Shown: one piece after another, positions 44,289 to 55,793 of the stretch | Layout: every line of letters starts with the position of its first letter | Numbering within the stretch: the stretch's first letter is position 1 | Source of the DNA: Thinopyrum elongatum | Lineage: Eukaryota > Streptophyta > Magnoliopsida > Poales > Poaceae | Direction of reading: 5' to 3' | Assembly (NCBI GenBank): GCA_011799875.1 | Contig: CM022298.1 | Coordinates: 191,230,423-191,294,422, forward strand | DNA length: 64,000 nucleotides | Made by a program: the position numbers and the translations under genes | Notes under the pieces: model-generated | Told to the model about the DNA's origin: nothing | What the model saw: only the letters and a program-made list of their open reading frames with translations | Database searches by the model: none

Positions 44289-44689
44289 TATTTTGTTCGC
44301 ATTCTACAAGAGAAACAAGCAGACACATCACATGTTTATCATGTAGTATATGAAACTCATTTTGGTAAACCGGTTCAGTAGTAATGTGGACAGGATAACA
44401 GCATGAAACAAACATATATCTATGTACTATGGGCACTGTATTGTCCATATCATTCTAGTTTATGTTGCCAAATCAAGATAGAGACACAATTCAAATCATA
44501 TATTTTTAAGACACAGCAGCATACACAAAATATAAGTGTGAGAAACTACACAGCACTAGCAACACTTGTAATGTGCATGACATGAGAACATAACTGTTTA
44601 TACAACTGAAATTGAAATCAACATAGAGCAAGAAGTTAGAACAACAATCCAGTTAAAGAAATAGGTTTAAAACATACCTGTTGCACCAT

Positions 44690-47600
44690 TGGAGTTTCAA
44701 TTGGATGCTTCAAATTCGAAAGTAGTTGGTATGAGTAAATACAGTGATGCAAGAGCAAAGGAGTATGGACCATAGCTATGGAATCTGACCCGAGAACAGT
44801 TGCTCTTCTGCTTTAAACATGGAGTTTGGGTTCGCTGTGGTGGTCTTCGTGCTTTGGGCACTGCATTTGCTTTACAAACTGCTCGTGTGGGGGTACTCTG
44901 TGGTGGACATGGTGTTGTGTCAACTAGAAGTGGGTTACTATCCGCTGGGGTTGGGGTTAGATGGGGTGTAGCTGGTTCTCTATCCAACGGTGTAAGTGTA
45001 CAATCTGGAAGAGTCTCGATTATGTGTGGTGGGGCTAGTTCGTGGGCCAGTACAACCATGGTTCTATCTACATCAATGGGTAGCACTGTCTTTTGTGAAG
45101 AGCGGGTTTTTACTCCCTTAGATACTGCCATCACCCCCTCCAATTCAAATGGCTGATAAACAAGAAAAGAAATTGAACGTACAGACATTGTATGATAGAT
45201 AGATGTGGTAATTCACATATATGTTGTCTAACCAAATAGGACAACATGAGACATTTCACATATATGATGGCTAACTAAACAGGATACCATGACACAGTTT
45301 CAGATATATGATGGATAACTTAACAGGATATAATGGCATAATTCAACATATGATGAGTATCTAAACAGGATGACATGACAAAACTATATGATGTCTTTCT
45401 AAAATAGGTTGGGATGAAATAATTCACATACATGTTGTCTAAGTATATAGGATGGCATGATATAATTGACATAATTGATTCATATACTAAGCAGCTGGCA
45501 CTCGCATGTATGATCTCTAAACTAAGCAGATGTAATTGAATATTGTGCATATCATGTCTAAACTAAGCAATACAAGACACCATATGCATCATATGAGAAA
45601 TATAAACATTGCAAGTTAGAGCATACACCTCAGGTGGGATATAGGACTGGTCATCTGTCTCTGAATCCTCCTCTGAGAAGCTACGTGTAACCATCGAGAT
45701 ATATGCTTCAATAGGTACCATTGCCTGCTCTGAAGACCTTGTTTTCACTCCTGATATTTCCATAACCAGCTCAAATGGCTGATACACATGAAGAGTAGTT
45801 CAATATACACAGATTGTCGACAAATGGAATACGTAATGAAAAAAAGGATGGCATGAGATAATTCACATATATGATGCCTGGCTACATGGCGGTGCATAAT
45901 TCACATATATGATAACTGGCTGAAAAACATGGCATTGCATAATTCACATATCTGATATAGAAAGCAAACAAGAGGCATTCACACAAAGCATGTCTAATCT
46001 AAGCAGATGGCATGGCAATGCAAGACACCATATGCATGATATGAGCAATATAACCCTGCCAAGTTAGGGCATACACCTCGGGGAGAATACAACTGGTCAT
46101 CTATCTCTGAATCCTCCTCCGAGGAGCTATCTGTAACCAGCAAGAAATCTGCATCGACAGGTAGCACTGACTGCTCAGAAGACCTTGTTTTCACTCCAGA
46201 TTTTCCCATGACTGACTCAAATGGCTGATGCACAGGAAGAGTAGATGAATGTATAAACATTGTTGACAAATGGAATACATTATGAAAAAAAATATGGCAC
46301 GATACAATTCACATATACGATGACTGGCTAAACATGATGGCATTGCATAATTCACGTATATGATCCCTGGCTAAAGAAGATGGCATTGCACAATTCCCAT
46401 ATACTCCCTCCGTTCCTAAATATTTGTCTTTTTAGAGATTTCAAATGGACTACCAGATACGGATGTATATAGACATATTTTAGAGTGTAGATTCACTCAT
46501 TTAGCTCCGTATGTAGTCACTTGTTGAAATCTCTAAAAAGACAAATATTTAGGAACGGTGGGAGTATGATATAGAAACCAAACAGGTGGCATTCACAAAA
46601 AGCAAACCTAAACTAAGCTGATGACATATAAGATGTATAATGTAAGCAATGGGAGGCACCATATGCATGATATGACCAACATCAGCATGCCAGGTTAGAG
46701 CAAACACCTCAAGGAGTAAATAGGAGTGGTCGGCTCCCTCTGAATCCCCCTCTAAACAGTTATCTTCCTCTGGAATACAATCTGGAATGGCGGGAGGGGG
46801 GCCCACTTCGCCCACCATGGAGCGGCGTCTGCATGACATTATATTCCCACGCAACGGTCTTCTCTTTTTCTCTACATGTTCAGTACGATTGTGTACAATA
46901 ACTGACATGCATAATAAAAAAACATAGTTAGATTATGTAAGGCCTAAAGGGTGCATGCAGAAATCAATACTGATGGTAGCAAACGAGTGGATAGATCCAA
47001 AACTAATGATAGCTGGTAGATTATAGCTTCAGTTTAAAAAGATAGACGATGGATCATCTACTGTTTGTTGCCCACCCAACATGAACCACATAGAAGACCC
47101 CAGATGAACCAGATAGTAGACAGATACTATTCATTGTTGCATCGATATGTGCCCCACAGGCATTTTAAAACTCAAGTTTGAACATTAGTTTGGACCTAAC
47201 TCGGAGTCTAAGAGGTGAACAGGACGATAAAGTAGCAGGTAATAATAACCGATGTATAACGTAAGCAGACATGAAAGAGTGCGACCTCTCATCCGGAACT
47301 GTGTAGTCCTCAGGTTCATCTGCTCAGTCGATGATGGTAATGCAGTTGGCGTGGCTGCCGGCAATGGGGAAGATGATCTGAGGTGGCGAAAGAAAGTCTG
47401 TAGGGGGAATCTTTGCTGCAATGAACGCTTTCGTTGATGGTGCACCTTAGGTGGGGTGGATGACGGCACGGCAGGAGCAGGACATAACACACAGAGTTTT
47501 CTTTGACACCTATCTGAAAATGAAGTAAATCTGTAAGGGCTCCTTAGAATTGGAGGATTCTATAAACGTAGGGACAGGAAAAACATAGGAATAGGATAGG

Positions 47601-49560
47601 AATGCACGTGCAAAACAAAGCATTTGCAAACATAGGATTTCTGTCAGCCTGGGTGTTTGGTTCACATGAATCGGAAGAACACAGGAATGGAGAAACATGG
47701 TCAAATTAAAGTCAAACCAAATGAAAATGAAAAAATAAGAATCTTATTATGCCAGTAATGCAATTAGTCATGTTCTTCATGCATATTAATTTGAAAAGGA
47801 CGTCCAAGTGGATATTAAAATTCCTATGTTTTTTCTTTGAAAGAGACACCAAAGGAAAAAAGATCCTCCAGTTTTGCTTTGCTCCATTCCTTCTTACCAA
47901 ATGCACGAATAGTAGTACATAGTAAAGTTTACAATTCTTATGTTTTCCTTCACTTTTTCTTTGAACCAGTGGCGATTCTAGTAGGCAGTCTTCAACAGGC
48001 TGAAGCCTGCCCTCAAAATATTTTGTGAGCTTAGATTTGGTCCACGTGAGTATCATATAATGGCTATCTTGCTAAACCGATTCAAATTGTGGTTCAAAAG
48101 AGCATTTAGTTTTCTCCCTGTTAACTTTGTGACCACGATTCATTTATTTCTAGATTTGCAACTGCTTTGAACCAAAGGATCCCTGAGGGATCGACATGAA
48201 TGTAGAGTAACAAAGTGATGCGACGAGTGTACAACCTCTTTGGCATAGCCTTGTCGACCTCAGCATCATTAGGTTGGACGTGGAGGATGGTGATGCTGGT
48301 GTGACTGTCGGAGGCGGGGAAGAAGATCTAAGGCCTCTGGAGACGGCGCTGAGGGTACTGCTCCGCTGTGATGGACGGTTCCGTCATTGGAGCAGCTCCG
48401 GTGAGGTGTACGATGGCGAGGCTGAAGCAGGACAATACATACAATGTTAATCTGAAGTGGGACTCTAATAGCATCCGCAATAGATGATGTAAAATTTATC
48501 ACCAAAAAGTGCTAGATGTAAAATGCCACGGCCGCTCCGACAGATGCTATAAATATTGTTCACTTTGAACTTAACTGAAGAAACTAAACTTTACAGTCAA
48601 AACTGAATTTTACTGTCGAAATTGATTGAACTAGTAGCAGAGCATTGTAATAGAAGTTTGGGGCGTTCGAGCACTAGTAGCAGAGATGCAGTGATCTAAA
48701 TCAGCAGCCGCTCGAGCAGGTAATGCACTAGCAGAGAGCAACTCGTGTAGCAGCACCACGAGCGAGTGCTAAAGCAGCAACTCCTGTAGCTGTCCTAGGT
48801 TGTGCAGCAGCAGCACGAGAGAGAGCAAGAGCAAAGTAGAGCAGCAGCATGAATGAGAGCAAGAGCAGAGCAGCAGCGCGACCGACAGTAATAGCAGAGC
48901 AGAGCAGCGGCAGGAACGAAAGCAAGAGCAGTGCAGCAGCGCGACCGACAAACAGAGCCGCAGCGCGAGCGAGAGCCAGAGCAGCAGTAGCACGAGCGAG
49001 AGCCGGAGCAGCAGCAGCTAGTGCTGGTGTGGAAGTCGTCGCCGAGGAAGCAACGACATGGGGGAGAGACGCCGTGGAGGAAGTGGCCAGCGACGGCGCC
49101 GTCGATGGAGACCCGCCGTGGCTGCTTGGTATCGAGCACCGGCAGCCCCGTGAGATTGAATAAAAGATAAAATGCAGCGATGAGTGCAGAACCTCCCTGG
49201 TGGCGCCGAGTAGGCCTCGGCTTCATCGGAGGAATTGGTGAGGGTGTTGCGGTTCCGGTGGGGCGGGTCAAGACGGCGCTGTGGGGATGGAGGTGGATCG
49301 ATAGACGAGGCGAATGTCGGGGCAGCTCCTTGGAGGTGGAGGACGGGGTGGCTGATCCAGCGGGACGACGAGATCGACAACAGATCCTCATCCGGTGCGG
49401 TGGATGAGGGACGGCGAGCTGTTGCTGTGGACGACGTCGTCGGGGAAGAGTCTCTGGCTGGGCGGCGGTCAGGAGGCCGACGGAGGAGTGTGGGTTTCAC
49501 GGGTTTTGGCAGCCTCGGTGTACGAATGGGGGGGCGAAAGGGAAGGTAGGGGGGTTCCAT
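44690..49560 (-). CDS. Upstream exons of the CACTA accessory gene, with repeated exons
   Basis: Putative exons lie at about 49,560-49,150 (start MEPPYLPFRPPIRTP, Pro/Arg-rich), 48,440-48,270, 47,490-47,300, 46,908-46,700, 46,230-46,040, 45,780-45,600 and 45,155-44,690. Three of them share QPFE...SGVKTRSS(E/Q), with a (P/V)(I/V)(D/E) phrase following in each, and two also share SEEDSE(T/I)DDQ. Two others start CPA and have a similar length, so exons have been duplicated. Introns contain repeats of AATTCACATATATGATG. Exact splice sites were not all resolved and some exons may be dead. Confidence 0.4.
45200..46400. repeat. Intronic short repeats
   Basis: Around ten copies of a 40-55-bp phrase with core (T/C)ATAATTCACATATATGATG and GGCTAAACA..GATGGCAT lie between the repeated exons, in the same orientation. 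Confidence 0.75.
46404..46564. mobile_element. Stowaway (Tc1/Mariner) MITE
   Basis: 161 bp with TA on both sides. Termini CTCCCTCCGTTCCTAAATAT and its complement (ATATTTAGGAACGGTGGGAG) form a long inverted repeat. The sequence is of the Thalos/Athos-like Stowaway class. It lies in an intron of the CACTA accessory gene. Confidence 0.93.
48760..49020. repeat. GAGCAGCAGC-rich repeat
   Basis: Imperfect repeats of about 25-50 bp containing AGAGCAGCAGC, GCGACCGACA and GCGAGAGC. On the minus strand they give Leu/Cys/Ser-rich translations with no domain; I treat them as simple repeat. Confidence 0.7.
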
Positions 49561-50510
49561 GGCTTAGGGATGCACTTGTCCGAAATGTACGGTAAGTTAC
49601 GAACGTACCCCCACCAGTTTTGACCACACGACGTCGAGGCAGCATTTCCGGCTGAGGGGTAGAAGGGGGATTTCGCGTGTCTGTGCTGCGGGACCAATTT
49701 CAGATCAGGAGGGAGTTTTCGTGCGCGTCGAAATTTCGGGATAACAAGGCGCGGCACGGGTTGAAGAGGCGGGAGTTTCACAGCAGAAGAGACAAAAGAT
49801 ACTCGAGCTTGAAAATTTCGGGATAACAAGGCGCGGATTCCATGTTCGGCAGAACAAACTTAACGTGTACAAAAAAAACAATTCATACAAGACACAAGAG
49901 AGTCATGTCCCCTTTTACTATATTGCTATAAATGCCATTGAAAAAACTACAAGAAAAATGTAAAAAATATCGGGAGAACAAGATTAGCATGTACAGTACC
50001 AAATCAATTCGCACTTCCCTCAACAACAACAAAAAACAAATCAATTCCCACCACAAGAAAGAGTCATGCCCCTTTTTATATGATTACAAATGCCAGGATC
50101 TCAAATTTCAATTTTTGAATCCATGTTATGTTGAATTCGAATATATCGTTAGGTGATCTTGTGGTTTATAATGGATGTAGTCCTACATTTTGATCTTCCA
50201 TCTTATATGGACATTTTACTCCACCCTATGAACATATATATTATCGTCTACCATATGGACTAAATTTGAACCAATTTTCCTTATTTGAATACGATTGTTG
50301 TCAAGTTATACCATCATTTAAATATTATCTTGATAATAGAAAACATGCATATAGTAGTAATCATATTTCACTATGAACTGCATGTACCATATGATCTCCA
50401 ATTCAAATATTTGTATCCATTTTATGTTGAATTCAAATCACAGTACATTGGTCTAGGTAGCGAGATGTTCAAGATAATCTAAACCCTATTTTCATATGTA
50501 TAATTTTTGG
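49561..50510. other. No gene seen
   Basis: Contains AAATTTCGGGATAACAAGGCGCGG twice in part (49,730 and 49,825) and then AT-rich DNA. I did not find the expected CACTA terminus. Confidence 0.5.
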
Positions 50511-52500
50511 CCGAATTGGGACAAGTTTTGGTATAAGCTTCTTGCAAACCGGAGATTCTCTCAACAAGCCTCGTGGTTCCGAGAGGGAACGTGTCACCTT
50601 TGTGTGCGAAATGATATACGCTGCCTCCCCCCTGTATTTCTTTACAGAGGCAACATAGAACTATATGAGTGCCCTGTTAAATTTTGGAATTATTCCGGGT
50701 TCATTTGGCCTTTTTATACATTAATTGAGTTTCTGGACATTTAACGTGCATAATTCAAATTTGAACTACAACCACATGCTCCGGTGCACCAAAGTTGGTT
50801 CAAAAATCACATGTGTGTCCTTGGGTGAATTTCTAGGTCCCATGCAATAAATGGGAATGAAATTCAAACATCTGGGCGTCGTGACTCGGCCGAGAACATC
50901 GTGAAACTTGGTTTTTAAATTCCTGTAAATCCAAAACTCGCCTGGAAATCATGAAACTTGGCATGGTGTCATGACATGGCACTAACATGTTGTGGTAAAA
51001 AATTTGACTGAATTGGAACAAGTTTTAGTATAAGCTTCTTGCAAACCGGAGCTTCTCTCAAGAAGGCTCGTGGTTCTGAGAGGGAACGTGTCACCTTTGT
51101 GTGCGAAACGATATACGCTGTCCCCCCCCCCATGATTTTCTTTACAGAGGCAACATAGAACTATATGGGTGTCGTGTTAAATTTTGGAATTATTTCGGGT
51201 TCGTTTGGCCTTTTTTATACATTAATTGAGTTTCTGGTCATTTAATGTGCATAATTCAAATTTGAACTACAAGCACATGCTCTGGTGCACCAAAGTTGGT
51301 TGAAAAATAACATGTGTGTCCTCGGGTGAATTTCTAGGCCCCATGCAAGAAATGGGAATGAAATTCAAACATCTAGGCGTCGTGGCTCGACCGAGAACAT
51401 TGAGAAACTTGGTTTTAAAATTCTTGGAAATCCCAAACACGCCTGAAAATCATGAAACTTGGCATTGTGTCATGTCATGGTACTAAAATGTTGTAGTAAA
51501 AAATTTGGCTGAATTGGAACAAGTTTTGGTATAAGCTTCTTGCAAACCGGAGCTTCTCTCAAGAAGGCTCATGGTTCTAAGAGGGAACGTGTCACCTTTG
51601 TGTGCGAAACGATATACGCTGCCCCCAGGTTTTCTTTACAGAGGAAACATAGAACTATATGAGTGTCGTGTTAAATTTTGGAATTATTCTGGGTTCGTTT
51701 GGCCTTTTTTATACATTAATTGAGTTTCTGGTCATTTAATGTGCATAATTCAAATTTGAACTACAAGCACATGCTCCAGTGCACCAAAGTTGGTTGAAAA
51801 ATAACATGTGTGTCCTCGGGTGAATTTCTAGGTCCCATGCAAGAAATGGGAATGAAATTTAAACATCTGGGCGTCGTGGCTCGGCCGAGAACATTGAGAA
51901 ACTTGGTTTTAAAATTCTTGTAAATCCAAAACACGCCTGAAAATCATGAAACTTGGCATGGTGTCATGTCATGGTACTAACATGCTGTGGTAAAAAAATT
52001 GGCCGAATTGGAACAAGTTTCGGTATAAGCTTCTTACAAACCGAAGCTTCTCTCAAGAAGGCTCGAGGTTCTAAGAGGGAATGTGTCACCTTTGTGTGCG
52101 AAACGATATACGCTGCCCCCTTGATTTTCTTTACAGAGGCAACATAGAACTATATGAGTGTCGTGTTAAATTTTGGAATTATTCCCGGTTTGTTTGGCCT
52201 TTTTTATACATTAATTGAGTTTCTGGTCATTTAATGTGCATAATTTAAATTTGAACTACAAGCACATGCTCCAGTGCACCAAAGTTGGTTGAAAAATCAC
52301 ATGTGTGTCCTCGGGTAAATTTCTAGGTCCCATGCAAGAAATGGGAATGAAATTCAAACATCTGGGCATCGTGGCTCAGACGAAAACATTGAGAAACTTG
52401 GTTTTTTAATTCCTGTAAATCCAAAACACGCATAAAAATCATGAAACTTGGCTTGGTGTCATGACATGGCACCAACATGCTGTGGTAATATTGTTGTCCG
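50511..52500. repeat. Tandem array: four units of about 497 bp
   Basis: Units start at 50,511, 51,008, 51,509 and 52,003 with C(C/T)GAATTGG(G/A)ACAAGTTT and run 497, 501, 494 and about 498 bp. Each has GTGTCACCTTTGTGTGCGAAA, GATATACGCTG, ATACATTAATTGAGTTTCTGG and ATCATGAAACTTGGC. Units are similar throughout with scattered substitutions. No unit encodes a conserved protein. Confidence 0.95.
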
Positions 52501-53146
52501 ATTTGCAAAGGCACACACATTAACAATCAACAAAGTCATTTTGGAACAAGTGCTGTCACGTTACAATCAGAAACACAAGTATTATTGAAACCATGGGCGC
52601 TCTACTTACCATTTACGTGCCGCCACGCGTCCCCTTTGTTATTGGCTAGGAGGCGCCGTGCGGGGTAGCTATTTGAGTACGGGAGGCGTGCGATCAGACC
52701 CTTGCGCGTGCTTATCGGGAGGAAAGCCCTTTGACCTCCATCTGCCGCCAACCTTCTCCGAAGGTCTCCATTAATGGCGCCTGAGCCCCTATTTAATAGC
52801 GTGGCTATGTCTCACTGGACTGAGATTTAAGAGAGAAAAAAGAAAATCTAAAAAGAAAATTTTGCACGGATATTGATGTAAGATCCAACGGACCTATATA
52901 GCATCTACTGCAACTTATAGCAAGACTGATGAATATATAAGGACGACGACAATGGATAATAATTGTCTTACATATTTAGGAAGATAATTAAAAAAGCCAC
53001 ATGCGGCTACGCCCGAAATACACAAGGGCAAAAGAAGAAGGAAGACGCATACAACGATCTGGCTCGCTGATCTCTACTTTCTTGATGCGTTGTAGGTCGC
53101 AGAGACTAGTTCTCGCGGCGAGCGGCGATGATCTCTTTCAACAGTT
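52501..53146. other. Non-coding flank
   Basis: A segment continuing from the array to about 52,780, then AT-rich DNA that forms the 3' side of the 53.1-kb gene. No other feature recognised. Confidence 0.4.
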
Positions 53147-53689
53147 TCATGTCCTTAATACGTTGCTTGGTAGCATCCACGCATCCATAAGTTTCTTGAC
53201 GATGACGCCCATCCTCTTCAACAAGGCAGCGGTCTCCTCCGCCTGCTTCGCCCTTCCGGCGATCTTCGCCCTCAGCAGGTCGCGCTCGGCCCGGAGCTTC
53301 GCATTGCCCTCCCCTAGTTGCCGGATTATGCTGGTAGCCTTTTCAAACAAGGCTTTCATGTTATCCTGCAACCTCGCCCAGCCAAAGATCTGGTCCATCT
53401 GGCTATGGATGATCGCATGCATGCACCTGTAAGAGTCCTCGCCTGCCCGCGAGACATTTTCCCATGCCGCCGCGGCGCGGGAGGGCATCCCTGCTGCATT
53501 CACGGCTCGGTGGAACAACTCTGCTGCTTCCGCGGCGCGGCCAGACCAGTCTGCTGCGTCGACGGCGCGACGGGACCTCCGTGCTGCTTCGGCGGCGCGG
53601 CGGGACCTCTGTGCTGCTACGGCCATGCGGCGGGACATGTCGGCTGCTTTCGCGGCGAGGCGGAACATCTCTCGTGCTTCCGCTTCCAT
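53147..53689 (-). CDS. Unrecognised protein with ten-residue Ala/Arg repeats and a coiled coil
   Basis: Intact 180-codon intronless ORF, start MEAEAREMFRLAAKA, TATA box 141 bp upstream. Residues 11-80 have an exact ten-residue period: Arg at 21, 31, 41, 51, 61 and 71 each followed by (A/M)(A/V)x(A)A, consensus R-A-A/V-x-A-A-x-x-S-R. Residues about 105-165 are a Leu/Lys/Glu-rich coiled coil (IRQLGEGNAKLRAERDLLRA). There is no signal peptide or membrane segment. The repeat is encoded by GC-rich 30-bp units. The overlapping plus-strand ORF is its antisense shadow. I do not know the family. The repeats would form an amphipathic helix; role unknown. Confidence 0.7.
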   Translation of the reverse strand: MEAEAREMFRLAAKAADMSRRMAVAAQRSRRAAEAARRSRRAVDAADWSGRAAEAAELFHRAVNAAGMPSRAAAAWENVSRAGEDSYRCMHAIIHSQMDQIFGWARLQDNMKALFEKATSIIRQLGEGNAKLRAERDLLRAKIAGRAKQAEETAALLKRMGVIVKKLMDAWMLPSNVLRT

Positions 53690-53707
53690 GCTCGCCTCTC
53701 CCTGGTG

Positions 53708-53740
53708 TTAACCTCTCAACCCAGAACTCACGCTGGCCAT
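53708..53740 (-). promoter_or_regulatory. Upstream ORF of 10 codons
   Basis: ATG at 53,740 in good context (GCCATGG) encodes MASVSSGLRG and stops 18 bases before the main ATG. Such a uORF would be expected to lower translation of the main ORF. Confidence 0.55.
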
Positions 53741-53829
53741 GGCAGATGCAAGGGAACGATGATGAATGGCTTGTTTGTTTTTGTGGATGAGGAGTTGAGG
53801 AGGAATGTGCAGTCAGCTTGGCATAGTAG

Positions 53830-53837
53830 TATTTATA
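53830..53837 (-). promoter_or_regulatory. TATA box of the 53.1-kb gene
   Basis: TATAAATA on the minus strand in the context GTTATAAATACTAC. Transcription would start near 53,800 and give a leader of about 110 bases. Confidence 0.65.
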
Positions 53838-53840
53838 ACT

Positions 53841-54837
53841 AATACGCTCCTAAGTGGGAAACCGTTTAGGTTGTGATCGGTGTGAACAGGTTTGCAATTA
53901 AATATAGCGTGGTAGTTATTTGGAATGTGACGAGACGCAAGCTCAAAATTTATTGACGGTTCTAGTTTCGAAGTGTAGCACTATTCCCGGATGGCGTAAC
54001 GTGGGCGGCCGTGGTGTAGCAGTTTTGTAATATGCCATGGTACTTCTTTTTCTACTGCTGTGTACGTGCAATAACTGGCACCGTCGGATACATATCTTAC
54101 GGTTATTGGGGCATTCGATAGGAATAGCCTCTTGGCGAGCTATAGACTAGTCTTTTTCACACGCATTACATCGACACATATCATCTCTCTCCCTCTTTCC
54201 CACGCACACACCTAGTCTCTCAGGACTTCTCGCATGCACCATCTCTAGCTCCCTAGGTCGATCCCACCCACATACACTTTTACTCTGAGTTTAGTACGTT
54301 ATACACGAAGAGAAGAGGTGCACGCATGCACTCGTCCTCTGTCACACACGCATTTGTAGCTATGAATTGTAGTGTTCTCAACCATCCGATTGGCTCTATC
54401 ATAGGTTCCCGTTGCTCCTTGGCCTTGAGATTGAGAAGTTTAAAATGCGCAGGCTAAGCTAGAGGCGTGAGGTTTTGGTTAATGTGTGGGCCGCACACGG
54501 CACCAACACGACACGAGCTTCGTCTGCCTGGTGCGTAGTCGGGTGAGTACTACTAGTAGTAGTACTACTTTGATGTGTCGCGTCAACTCACAGAAGTATG
54601 CAACACTTCCTCAACAAACAAGCATATAAGCTGCTTATACTTCTTACCCGAAGGATCTTTATATCCAACAGACACAAAATATCCATTCGACTATTGGAAA
54701 TTACTTTAACTGCAGATCTGATGTCGAAGTAATTGCTGCATCGCCACCAAAACCCACCATCTCTTAAGCTAAAGTAGACCGAGCTAACCCCTATATTAGC
54801 ATATTACTAAGATAAACAGAAGGCACTGTAGAATCAT
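53841..54837. other. Intergenic
   Basis: Contains a segment at about 54,005-54,115 similar to 56,630-56,735 (GTGGTG(T/C)(A/G)GCAGTTTTGT, CACCGTCGGAT, CTTACGGTTATTG). It also has a copy of the phrase GATGTGTCGCGTCAACTC at 54,571. No gene seen. Confidence 0.6.
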
Positions 54838-55793
54838 TTAGGAGGTGAGCTTGTCAATCTGAACATGGAGGGACACCGTCCTCGACAACCCAGCCCTGGC
54901 CAGCAGCTTGGGCAGAACCGTGAAGAAGGTCAGCTCCTGCACGGCGACGTCGTCAGGATCATTGCTGCTTGTCACCTCGATTTCCACCTTGAAGGCATCG
55001 GTCCTGCCTTTGGGCTCCCCCAGCGGGCCGTTCGCCCACAGCTTGGCCATGTAGTGCGGCAGTGGGGACACCCCCGCTCTGATGCAGATTACCGTCACGG
55101 CGATAGGCGTGCCAATGTCGAGCACGCCGCCGACCAAGAAAAATGCGCGGCTGTCCTCCTCCGTGAACAGCAAGAGCCGCGGCTCCGACACTGGCACCTG
55201 CAGCTGGAGCACCTTGCCGTACTGGATCCTGTGGATGGGCATGGGATGCACGGTGCTGATGTGGTGGGGGAGCACCGGCGGCGGGCCTTCGTAGCCGCAG
55301 ACGGGCACGGGGCATTTGCAGGGCCCGAGCGGACACACGCTCTGGTGATCGGCGAGCTTGTGCTAAGTGACGTAGAGACCACAGGCTTCGTGCGGGCACT
55401 CCACCCTCATCGAGGAGAGGACGGCGTCCATCGCCGTGTTCCTCACGTCAAAGCCGCCGCCACGCTCACACTTCTGGCACTGCCGCTGGTTCCCGGGGCG
55501 CTCGCCGCGGCAGTCCGCGCAGGCCAGGTGCCCTCCCTTGCACTGCACAAATCAATCGAACAGCACATCAATCAAGAAACCTGCACCTTGCTCGATCAGC
55601 CGAATGGACGAGGTGTATTCGAACCTCATACACAGGAGGCTTCAAGGGGCGGAGGCACAAGGGGCAGTGGAGCAAGGTGAGGTCCATAGAGACCATAGAG
55701 AGCTCCATCATCGGGTCCTGTTCCGTCGGCATGATCTCGCCCTCCTCGTGCACAACCATCTCTCGCTTTAGGGCCGGGGCATTAGAAAGTTTC
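54838..55793 (-). pseudogene. SINA-type RING E3 ubiquitin ligase, one premature stop
   Basis: Exon 1 (ATG 55,759 to 55,625) and exon 2 (55,542-54,838), joined by an 82-bp GT...AG phase-0 intron. Together they encode a C3HC4-like RING: CPLC...CKGGHLACADC...CQKC, split by the intron just before the third Cys. The SIAH-type zinc finger (CPLGPCKCPVPVCGYEGP...HHISTVH) and the SINA substrate/dimer domain follow. Without the stop the protein would be about 279 residues, normal for SINA-like proteins. A TAG at 55,365-55,363 (GLYVT-stop-HKLADHQSVC) truncates it after the RING. Relatives have Tyr here. The frame is open upstream of the ATG (NAPALKRE) but ends at a dispersed repeat at 55,794, so promoter and N-terminus seem lost. 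Confidence 0.9.

Larger units (their letters stand above)
42367..49900 (-). mobile_element. CACTA-type element with accessory gene (right end not found)
   Basis: The left end CAATACAAAAAAAAGACAC differs by a few bases from the CACTACAAAA end at 20,654. It is followed by subterminal motifs (CCATGACGAT, CATAGAAGTG) on both strands to about 42,600. A GGCCC array (42,790-43,575) and a minus-strand multi-exon gene (43,734-49,560) follow. No transposase (Transposase_21-like) motif and no opposite terminus were seen; the right limit is estimated. Confidence 0.62.

Noticed and set aside
44800..45156. Plus-strand frame (MLFCFKHGVWVRCGG)
   Set aside because: Antisense to an accessory-gene exon whose repeated SGVKTRSS phrase is conserved on the minus strand.
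48795..49391. Minus-strand Cys/Ser/Leu repeat ORF of 198 codons
   Set aside because: Mostly the GAGCAGCAGC simple repeat; only the segment before about 49,150 fits the Pro/Arg-rich first exon.
53318..53842. Plus-strand Cys-rich open frame of 174 codons
   Set aside because: Antisense of the decad-repeat gene; its repeated Cys pattern is the mirror of the Ala/Arg repeats, and it runs through the opposite gene's TATA region.
54865..55680. Plus-strand open frame of 271 codons
   Set aside because: It lies exactly antisense to the SINA-like exons and has no domain of its own; it is a shadow of GC-rich coding sequence.
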